Of a DNA stretch of 64,000 bases, positions 55,200 to 64,000 are shown piece after piece. Every line of letters starts with the position of its first letter. Position 1 is the stretch's first letter. The stretch is from Malus domestica (lineage: Eukaryota; Streptophyta; Magnoliopsida; Rosales; Rosaceae): positions 5,001 through 69,000 of the forward strand of contig NC_091662.1 of assembly GCF_042453785.1 (NCBI RefSeq). The letters are read 5' to 3'. The notes below the pieces were generated by a model. The model was not told where the DNA came from, did no database searches, and saw only the letters and a list, made by a program, of their open reading frames with translations. Both the position numbers and the translations under genes were made by a program.

Positions 55200-58020
55200 G
55201 TCCTCCAATCAGTACATCACGACTCTTATCATGTCATAGCCAACAACGATGTTTCGGCGTGCCACGATGCGAGGGTTACCGTGTCAAGACAAACCATGAC
55301 ATGCATTTTTCCAACACATTGACACACTAACCCTCGCATCGTGGCACACCAAAACGTCATTGTTGGTAGGAGTTATCCAGAAAGGAAAAAACAAAACTGC
55401 ACAGCGGTTCACCTTCCTTAGCTTTGCCTTAACGACATCGTTGGCTTTCGAAATTCTCCTCTGAATTCTCTCCAATATACTGGCTCCGTCACTCACCGAC
55501 CAGGTATGTAAGCCTTTCTTTCTCTCCTCTCCAAATTCTTAGTTTCAATTTCCTATATTTTCGAGAAACCAAACGGAGAATTAGGGTTTATAGAGAGAAC
55601 ACATGGTGTGTCATGACATGCATTCTGCCGACAATTCGCGATGCTTGTCATGTCGTGGCCAACATCGATGTTTTGGCATGCCACAATGTAAGGGTTACCG
55701 TGTCAAGACAAGCCATGACATGCATTTTTTTTAGCACTTTGACATGTTAGCCCTCGCACCATGGCACACCAAAACATCATTGTTGGCAGGCGTTACCCAG
55801 AAAGGAAAAACAAAGATGCATGGCAATTCACCTTCCTCAGCTTTACCTTAAAGATGTTGTTGGCTTTCGACAATTCACCTTCCTCGGCTTTACCTTAACG
55901 ACGTCGTTGGCTTTCAAAATTTTCCTCCAAATTCTCTCCGATAAACCAGCTCCGTCACTCATCAATCATGTACATAAGCCTCTCTTTGTCTCATTTCCAA
56001 ATACTTAGTTTCAATTTCCCAAATTTTCCGAGAAACCAAGTGGAGCATTAGCGGTTATAGAAAGAATGCACGACATGTCATGACATGCATTATGCCGACA
56101 ATTCGCGACGCTTGTCATGTCGTAGCTAAGAGCGATGTTCTGGCGATCCACAATGCGAGGGTTACTGTGTCATAACAAGCCATGACAAGCCATAAACTGG
56201 CTCCATCACTCACCGATCACATTCATAAGCCTCTCTTTCTCTCTTCTCCAAATTCTTAGTTTCAATTTCCTAAATTTTTTGAGAGAAACTAAGCAGCGCA
56301 TTTGGGTTTATAGAGAGAATGCATGGCATGTCATGACATGCATTCTGTCGACAATTCGTGACGCTTGTCAGTCATGACCAATAACAATGTTCTAGCGTGC
56401 CATGATGCGAGGGTTACCGTGTCAAGACAAGTCATGACAAGTGGTGGCAAGGGCGCAAAACATCGGCAAAATGCATGCCATGACATGTCATCGCATGCCA
56501 ATAATGATGTTTGGGCGTGCCACGATGCGAGGGTTAGCATGTCATGACAAGTCTTGACATGCATATTTTATTTGCACAACTTCTTATTGGTAAGAACATG
56601 TTCAATATATGAACTAAATATTTTACACAGCTTCTTACCGGTAAGAACACGTTCATTACCTGAGCTGAATATTTACAAATGTTATTACCGGTAAAAACGT
56701 TTCATATCATATATTTCCTAGATCTTTTTTTTTTTTTTTTTTTGTAAATTATTCCGAAATAGTTGGCAAGGTGTTGGAAAAATGCATGGCATGTAATGAC
56801 TTGTCTTGACACGTTAACCCTCACATCGCATGCACCATAACAAGCCTCGCGAATTGTTGACAAAATGCATGGTGTATCATGACATGCATTCTACCAACAA
56901 TTCGCAACACTTGTCATATCGTGACCAACATCGATGTTCTGGCATGCCACAGTGCAAGAGTTACCGTGTCAAGACATGGCATGCATTTTTCTAACACTTT
57001 GACACGCCAACCTTCGCATCGTGGCACGCCAAAACATCGCTGTTGGCAGGCATTACCCATGAAGGAAAAAGAAAAACTGCACAGCAATTCACCTTCCTCA
57101 ACTTTACCTTAACGACATCGTTAGCTTTTGAAATTCTCTTCTGAATTCTCTCCGATAAACCGGTTTGTCACTCGTTGATCACGTATGTAAGCCTCTCTCT
57201 CTCCTCTCCAAATTCTTAGTTTCAATTTCTTAAATTTTCTGAGAAACCAAGCGGAGCATTAGGGTTTATAGAGAGAATGCATGGCGTGTCATGACATGCA
57301 TTGTGCCGACAATTCGCGATGCTTGTCATGTCGTGGCTAACAATGATGTTCTGGTGTGCCACAATGTGAGGGTTACCATATCAAGACAAACCATGACAAG
57401 CCATAAACTAGCTTCGTCACTCGCCGATCACGTACGTAAGCCTCTCTCCTCTCCTCTCCAAATCCTCAGTTTCAATTTCCTAAATTTTCAGAGAAACCAA
57501 GCAGATCATTAGGGTTTATAGAGAGAATGCATGCATGTCATGACATTCATTCTGTCGACAATTCGAGACGCTTGTCATGTCATGGCCAACAACGATGTTC
57601 TTGCGTGCCACAATCTGAGGTTTACCGTGTCAAGACAAGTCATGACAAGCCATGCCAAGCGCGCAAAATGTTGGCAAAATGCATGGCATGACATGTCATT
57701 GCATGCCAACAACGATGTTTTGGTGTGCCACGATGCGAGGGTTAATGTGTCAAGACAAGTCATGACATGCATTCTTTTAGCGTGCGGTTCACCTTCCTTA
57801 GCTTTACCTTAACAACGTCGTTAGCTTTCAAAATTCTGCTTCGAATTCTCTCTAATAAACCGGCTCCGTCACTCGCTGATCATGTACATGAGCCTCTCTT
57901 TCTCTCCTCTCCAAATTTTTAGTTTCAATTTCCTAAATTTTCCGAGAAATCAAGCGGTGCATTAGGATTTACAGAGAATGCATGGCGTGTCATGACATGC
58001 AAAGATGAAGATGTAAGGAA
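55200..58020. repeat. complex array of about 0.4-kb repeats with internal inverted segments
   Basis: Two block types recur. Block 1 holds CGTGCCACGATGCGAGGGTT and ACCGTGTCAAGACAAG(C/T)CATGAC (about 55275, 55690, 56160, 56410, 56960, 57370, 57620, 57740), often opposite an inverse copy (GACACGTTAACCCTCGCATC, e.g. 55320, 55740, 57000). Block 2 looks like a gene 5' leader: TTACCTTAACGACGTCGTTG, TCCAAATTCTTAGTTTCAAT and GCATTAGGGTTTATAGAGAG, five or six times. The short ORFs rich in Cys, His and Met here are by-products of the repeat. Not assigned to a known superfamily. Confidence 0.75.
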
Positions 58021-58038
58021 AAAGAAGGTGATTTGGTT

Positions 58039-59166
58039 CAGGGCCGGTCCTGAGATTTTTGAGGCCCGGGGCAATACCAAAAAAAGTGCCCTAATATAAC
58101 TCCACGTCAGAAAAAAAAAAAAAAAAACTCAATTGTTTTAGTGTTCATATTTGTTCATGCGATGTAACTTTTCTTTGATAGCAGGATGTGAGGGATTATG
58201 CTAAGCAACAAGATGGGTTGGCCATAATTTGGTATCTAACTTGTCATTTAAAAAACTCAAACCTAAGACCTCTCACTTATAAGTGAAGAAAAAATAGATT
58301 TCACATCTAAGCCATAACATTACACTTTAGTTTGTAATTAGATAAGGGTACACAAATATTTCACAAGCAAAAATCAATTAAAGTATGACAGGTTTTTTTG
58401 TATAAAACTTATAATTATCGGGATAATTTTCTAATTTACTGTGCCTTGGGGCCTCATAAGAATTGTCATATTTTTCTCTCTCTAATTTTTATATATAATG
58501 TTATAAACAATGAATGAACCAAAAAAAATATTGAAAAACCAAATACCACATATATGTTATTAAAAATACAACTCATTTTTCTTGGATAAGAAAGAAAAGT
58601 AACCCTAAACCCTAACATTGTATTGAAACAGAACATCATTGCTAAAGAAAAAAAAATTAATGAAAATGACTTGAAAACTTTGAGTTTTAACGATAAGAAC
58701 AAAATAAAGGATAAAGTGAATAGTGTTAGGATTGATTTTTTAGTGAATAGTACTGGAACTTTTCGTTAAAACTCCCAAAAGAAAAAGGCCCTCATTTTGA
58801 TCTGGACTTGGGTGGCTACTATTATTATTATTATTATTTGCCAAAGGGTGGTAATTAATTGAAAATGAATTTGTAAAAACCACTTTCGTCAAAGGCACAT
58901 ATAGAAATATAGCTACTTATTTAAACCAAAGATGAAATAAATGCATAAAAAATTAGGCAGTTTTGAGTTTCGAACTCGTGTTCCTTTCCATTGCAAGAAA
59001 GCAGCGAAACACTACTGCAAGTGATAACTTATGACAAATATCCAGTTTTATATTTTTATACGCTCACTGGACATAGCATTATAATAATAGAAATTAAATT
59101 TTTTTGTGCCCCCGATTTTTTGAGGCCCTGTACGGTTGCCATGGCTGCCTTAGGCTAGGGCCGGGC
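58039..59166. mobile_element. non-autonomous DNA transposon, hAT-like, about 1.1 kb
   Basis: The left end CAGGGCCGGTCCTGAG with GAGGCCCGGGGC inside faces a right end with GAGGCCCTGTACGG and CTAGGGCCGGGC. An imperfect 8-bp duplication, ATTTGGTT (58031-58038) and CTTTGGTT (59167-59174), fits hAT. AT-rich interior, no transposase. End positions could be off by a base or two. Confidence 0.55.
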
Positions 59167-59283
59167 CTTTGGTTTGCGGGTCTTTGAATCTTGACCATTG
59201 TCTGTAATATCGTAAAAATGTTGGAGTGTGAAGGGGGGAGTTGGGATGTGACAATAGTATTAGTAGATATGGCAATTAATTAT

Positions 59284-59403
59284 GGGAATTGTTATTAGCA
59301 CTCTAAAAATCTCATTCTACACTCCAAACTTTCTATATTAGAAAAAAAAATATACTTGTGAGGAGTGTAGAATGAGATTTTTAAAGTGCCAATAACACTT
59401 CCC
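59284..59403. mobile_element. 120-bp foldback MITE with perfect 8-bp target duplication
   Basis: Arms of about 42 bp: GGGAATTGTTATTAGCACTC and on to CTCATTCTACACTCC at the left, inverse copy ending GTGCCAATAACACTTCCC at the right, with only a few mismatches. TTAATTAT flanks both sides (59276-59283 and 59404-59411). Confidence 0.88.
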
Positions 59404-59610
59404 TTAATTATTTTCTAACTTTGTTTAATTACGGTGTCATGCTAATTTAATCCACCTGATAAAAACTCATTTCTTTAATTACAACTAAAAAGAGTGTTAT
59501 TTATCAAAACAGATAAATATTAAGAGCTAATTACAGATTTAGACCAATCCTTTTTTTCTAGCGCCAAATCGGCCGTTCCCATCCACTAACTTTTTAAACA
59601 TACGTATTTC

Positions 59611-60010
59611 TGTTGGAACCAAGAAGTATGGACATTGAATATTGTATAATAAACTCAAGCACATGCAGCACGGGCAGCATGGAGATAACCAAGAAGTATG
59701 GACATTGAATATTGTATAATAAACTCAAGCACATGCAGCACGGGCAGCATGGAGATGGTTATGGAGTTGTTAGTATTATAAGTCCTCTCAGTTTTTTATC
59801 TCTTGTTCTGTCAGCTTTCTATCTCCACATCATGTGTGGTCTTCGACAAAGACAAGCACGGGCAGCATGGAGATGGTTATGGAGCTGTTAGTATTATAAG
59901 TCCTCTCAGTTTTTTATCTTTGTGTTGTCCCAAGAGTTTTGTATAGGGATGGTTGGTTGTAACCGGTTCTTTACTACTCATATATATGAGTTAGTTGTTA
60001 ACTCTTAACA
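59611..60010. repeat. internally duplicated segment, possible solo LTR
   Basis: A 69-bp stretch (AACCAAGAAGTATGGACATT…GCATGGAGAT) is repeated in tandem at about 59618-59686 and 59687-59755. A following block (GGTTATGGAG(T/C)TGTTAGT…CTCAGTTTTTTATCT) occurs at about 59756-59810 and again at about 59873-59920. The whole begins TGTTGGAACC and ends CTCTTAACA, LTR-like termini, but no matching target duplication was found. Confidence 0.55.
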
Positions 60011-60192
60011 TATACGAAATACATATATTTTTGAACATAAACTTCTACAATTTCATTATAGGGTTAATCTCAGTTAACGATCCTGAAGTTATTTAATTTT
60101 CAACATTTGGTACATAAAGTTTTTTTATCCCAAAATAGTACATGAAGTCATAATTTTAAAACATTTTCATACATCGTTACCTCTGGTTCCTT

Positions 60193-60600
60193 CCCTATGT
60201 CCTGCATCCCGACACCTTACATTCCGCAATTTCTTGCTTTCTCCTCCATCCTCGAAAGTCTTCTCTCTCCGTTTCCGAATATTCCCGTTCAAGCAGAACC
60301 TCAAGCTTCTTGTTCTCAACCTCTGCACTTCCTCATCAGCTCCATAACCGCATCGTTATCATTTCCTGCAACTCCCCTCTTCATCTCCTGCAACAACTTT
60401 TCGTATCTCTCGTTTGCAACATTTCGCTTATCCGCAACTTTGAGCATTTCCAACTGATCAAACTGGTGCTGTTCTTCCAGCTTTGCATTCTTGTTCTTCA
60501 CCTCTTTAATCTCCCTCTGCAGCTTAACCTCACGCGCTACTAAATTCTCTTCAGCTCAGTCAAAATCCCGAGACAAAAAGGTCGCCCGCATGTTAGGTTT
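60193..60600 (-). other. possible gene fragment with coiled-coil coding potential
   Basis: The minus strand at 60501-60316 is open for 61 codons rich in Lys, Glu and Leu (KLEEQHQFDQLEMLKVADKR…), typical of a coiled-coil exon fragment. No splice partners or start were assigned. Confidence 0.25.
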
Positions 60601-60737
60601 CTATTCACACATGGGTCAATCGCCTTCTGTTCTCACATGGATGAAATTTGAACCAAAATGAGTAAAAGTGTCAACGTCTTTTAAGAAAGATAGGATATCA
60701 TCAAAGTGTTGCCTGGGTGGCATTCCTTGATGTATAA

Positions 60738-61755
60738 GAGCACTTCCAGTGTAGGAAAGCCCCCATGGCAATTGGCAATTGAATCCCCTTCACTTAATAG
60801 TAACTGTCTTTAATGAGCAATAATTATTTTTTGCATTTCCACCCTTAAACTGAATAGTCATGGTAATAGGTAATAAAATATTAATATTTTTTATTTTATA
60901 AAATAATAAAAAATAATTTTATTTGTAATTTCGTATAGGATTTTTTAACGGTCTCGTTATGCTGCGTATCATTATCCGAAAGTACAATTTTTTATGATAG
61001 TTTTCGATAAGATTTTTATTCAATTTCATCGCGCCATGTGTCATTACCTTTTTAGAATCGTTGAGGAAAATATGAAAGTGTGGTATAACTTATAAGGTGG
61101 AAGATAATGATAAGGTATTTATAAAAAATATATATATTTTTTTATATATATAATTTTTTTAAAACAAATTTCGGATTTTATATTAATTTTTAACATATTT
61201 TTTAAAATTTTATTAACTTAATTAATTTCTACCGTTGGATTACAGAAAATTTGAAATCCAACCCTCCAAATTGTGACACGTGGCATAATGGTAACATATC
61301 AGAAATTTTTTCTTTTGTTTTTTAAAATTTTTTTTTAAAGCCTGAAAACATGGACCGTTAATCTGGAATCGAACTGTTCAGATTGTGCCACGTCATCTAG
61401 CCATTGGGGGATTTTTGAAAATTATTTTTACCGTTGGAAATCAAACAGTCCAAAAAAAAGAGCCGTTAAAATCCAACGGTCAAGAGGGCGCCACGTTGCA
61501 CCCAGTAACGGCTAAGACACACTGTGAACCGCGGGCCCCACCACTTGAAACGCCTGACGCAACATTTTTTATAACGTGGTTGACGTCAGCCTTGCATCAA
61601 TCCCCCTTAGGCGCGCGGGCCTTGGACTCCCGTCTGCCCTCTTCCACGAGCTCCTCTTTAGCCCAATTGCCTGAATGGGCGGGAGCTAATTTGGGAGGAG
61701 ATTGGGTTGCAAATGTTCCCTGTCCACCGGGCTAAAGAGCACGCTGGAAGTGCTC
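60738..61755. mobile_element. non-autonomous Harbinger-type element, 1.0 kb
   Basis: Left end GAGCACTTCCAG and right end CTGGAAGTGCTC are perfect inverted repeats flanked by TAA (60735-60737 and 61756-61758). The interior has no transposase but repeats a motif of about 60-90 bp with CCGTT(G/A)(G/A)AT and GTG(A/C)CACGTGGC/GCCACGTC at about 61235-61285, 61345-61395 and 61430-61500. Confidence 0.8.
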
Positions 61756-61758
61756 TAA

Positions 61759-62461
61759 AAGCGGACACTCAAACTCAAAAGAGTAGGATAATGCTTGTTC
61801 AACAAAATCAGCAAAATAATGAAAACATGAGATGAGTTTGAACAAAGAAAAAGTAGGAAATCCAGAGGACTTCGTGTAAAAATATGTAGGACGACATCCT
61901 GCTACATGACATGACAGACTGAGAGGCAGATATTGACACTTTATTTTCTAAAGGGTAAATTTAGAAATAAGCTAATTCAATTACATAGCTCATTTGATAT
62001 AGTATCCACTATCCAATGTGGCACATTCAATTCAATTTCATTTTATTTGGATTCATAATGATGAACTCAACTCGCAACTACTATCAATGCATACATACAA
62101 ACAAATAGACAAGCATGCCCGTAAAATAGGAGTCGGAATGTATCAAGAGGGTGGGTAATCCAGAAAACTTACAGGCTTACAAATTTCAATAGCAAATAGA
62201 AAAGTACTGGGGAAAATAATTGACCATCATCTTGTATCATAAGGGTAATCCAGAAAACTTACAAGTAACCAAAACCTGACCACAATGTTTCTCATATAAT
62301 ACAAGCATTGTAATCTAATCTTAATGGTTGGATAGAACATTTTCGTAAGTGAAGGAGACCGCAATATGAATAACAATACAAGGGCTCTACTCTAACCCTT
62401 GTGCACCGACTTGTACAAATGGTCGTTTAGATTTGCAAGTAAAGATGGTCCACAAATTCTG
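61759..62461. other. intergenic and 3' UTR of the RING-H2 gene
   Basis: No gene signal. AT-rich, with a short duplicated phrase GGGTAATCCAGAAAACTTACA (62152 and 62245). The right part should be the 3' UTR of the gene ending at 62462. Confidence 0.5.
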
Positions 62462-63941
62462 CTAGCTGTTTCCAGATGTGGAAACTTCAGCGCTGCAAAC
62501 AGGGCAGATCTGCAGTAACATAGCAAGTGAATGTCCGTTTTGTTTTTTGTCTCTATCCACAAGCACACATGCAAACACAATTTCAACATGGCTACTCTAA
62601 TAAGAAATCACCAATGCCTCAACTAAAAGCAAAAAAATTATGGAAAATTTCAATGTACAACCAAAAACCGTGAATACAACATCATACAAATTTTGACCAT
62701 CGCCACACCTACTGCCATATGCATATCAATATCACAATATTTTAACTGGTTCAAGTTTTGATGTCAGAGCAAGTGACAAAAGAACATGATAAATAATAAT
62801 TTTATTTTGGAAAGAATGAAGAAATTATATACTACATGAACAGATTATAACAGAGTAAGCAACATTGAATTGCCAGTGAAAAGAAACATGAAATTTCAAA
62901 ATCGTACCTTGTTTATTGTCAACCAATTATTTATGCACTCAGAATGATAGGAATGTTTGCAGGATAGTATTGTCAAATTCTCACCATCCTCGAAGTCCAA
63001 CCGACAAATGACACACCTGAAACAGAAGTAAAACTTTGAAATAAACCTCAAACACAACACTCAATAACATAAAACTAAGGAATTTGTTATGTGCTTACGA
63101 CTCATTGCTCCCATTCTGGCTGCTTCCTGTCTTGTAGCTTACTGAAGGCAATGAGGCGATAGTATCAGCTGAGAGCCCTCTGTTCTCAGTTCCAACAACT
63201 TCGCCCAATGCAAGTAACTCCTGATATAGTTATATAAAAGTCATGGAACCAAGCCAAAAGGTAAATGCACTACTGGAAGCATTAGAATTTAGAACCACCT
63301 TACCTCATATGAAAGTTCATCTGGGTCAATCTCCTCCCATGTATCCTACAAACCAAAAGTAGATGAGAAAAAAAGGTTGACGCAGAGGACAGTAAACTGC
63401 TACTGCCTTCTAGAAGAGTCTCAGTTATCATACTAATCTCAGCATACAAGCAACAAATTGTTACCTGAGAGTTACCACCATGTTCCTCTGTGTCCTCTAC
63501 TTCACCTGAAACGAAAATAAGATACCAGAAACATTAAATATTGCATAATTTCAAGGACTTCAAAATGAGATGATATAAAAATACGACAACTCTAAACAGT
63601 CACAAGCACTCACGGTCATTGATCCCAGAAAGTGCCATCAGTCTAGCGGCCATCTCTCTGTCTTCAGCATCTTGCAGGGCTCTTGCATAGGCCTCATCAC
63701 TTGAAAAAACAGCCGGACCATATTCGACACTGGGGTTATCATCCTCTCCAGCATCATCTTGAGCATGCAAATCAAATGCATCTTCATCACTGTCAACCTC
63801 AGTTCCATCATATTGTTCCTCATCAGCATCGTCGTCAAATTCATTGAAATCATTATCATCCTCATGCACATAACTTCCAGCTTCCCAACTTCCATAATCA
63901 CTACCTTCATTGTTCATTCGTAGCATCATGTATGCCCTTTC
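62462..63941 (-). CDS. RING-H2 E3 ubiquitin ligase, BIG BROTHER-related type, 3' part of gene
   Basis: Six exons join in frame: 63941-63614, 63505-63465, 63345-63304, 63220-63099, 63016-62908, 62509-62462; the gene continues beyond the right edge, so the N terminus is missing. The first visible exon is strongly acidic (Asp/Glu-rich, SDYGSWEAGSYVHEDDND) and ends ALQDAEDREMAARLMALSG. Then DTWEEIDPDELSYEELLALG and GLSADTIASLPS lead into a C-terminal RING-H2 finger: CVIC, CKHSYHSEC, and CPVC in the last exon, i.e. the C3H2C3 zinc ligands. Such proteins transfer ubiquitin from an E2 to substrates; BIG BROTHER itself limits organ growth. The subfamily is assigned by the SYEELLALGE…GLSADTI segment before the RING; substrates are unknown. 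Confidence 0.88.
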
Positions 63942-64000
63942 CTACTCAATAGACAAACAACGGCAATAAGATTACATGAACAACAAGATCAAACAAAACC

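Noticed and set aside
56331..57812. Series of Cys/His/Met-rich ORFs (CHDARVTVSR-like peptides) that might suggest a repeat protein
   Set aside because: They come from a tandem nucleotide repeat, change frame between copies, occur on both strands and lack splice context.
58466..58702. A 78-codon hydrophobic minus-strand ORF suggesting a membrane protein
   Set aside because: AT-rich interior of the hAT-like element; Phe/Leu/Ile richness follows from base composition.

Overview
The window is nuclear DNA of a dicotyledonous plant. Genes are intron-rich and code for plant chloroplast proteins, most of the DNA is LTR retrotransposon, MITEs are common, and one segment is plastid-derived. The gene content and repeat flavour suggest a Rosaceae tree of the apple/pear group, but that is an inference and not proven from the sequence.

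Layout. (1) 1408-12163, minus strand: a complete 24-exon gene for the chloroplast stromal processing peptidase (SPP). I could join all exons in frame into 1276 codons. (2) 12729-44396: a 31.7 kb nested retrotransposon block. An old, defective Ty1/copia element (minus strand, TSD AATAG, reverse transcriptase lost) was hit twice in its gag/leader region by two Ty3/gypsy Tat-type elements of one family. Element A (15109-27639, minus strand, TSD CAGTG) has visually identical LTRs and an open 2002-codon gag-pol. Element B (28110-43010, plus strand, TSD TAGTG) has four LTR differences and two stop codons in gag-pol, but keeps a 2.6 kb region that A has lost. (3) 47262-48644, plus strand: a complete six-exon gene for a DUF2996 protein, probably NdhV of the chloroplast NDH complex (215 aa). 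(4) 49072-52318: a Harbinger DNA transposon with a decayed transposase, itself split by about 1 kb of mosaic plastid DNA (trnT-UGU/rps4, ndhK, trnI-CAU, psaA pieces). (5) 53640-55200: a decayed PPR gene with a tandem duplication. (6) 55200-58000: a complex array of about 0.4 kb repeats. (7) 58039-61755: several DNA-transposon or MITE copies. (8) 62462-63941, minus strand: the 3' part of a RING-H2 E3 ubiquitin ligase gene of the BIG BROTHER type, running off the right edge.

How it fits together. SPP and the NdhV-like gene are divergent. Without the retrotransposon block their start codons would be about 3.4 kb apart; now they are 35 kb apart, and the block begins only about 570 bp upstream of the SPP start codon. 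The Tat elements are the most unusual part. Between pol and the 3' LTR they carry antisense genes: a 224-aa coiled-coil ORF with its own TATA-like and polyadenylation-like signals (both copies), and, only in B, a four-exon antisense gene of 680 codons whose introns and phases can be read directly. Their pol has a degenerate gypsy RNase H followed by a second RNase H with intact D-E-D-D residues, the Tat hallmark.
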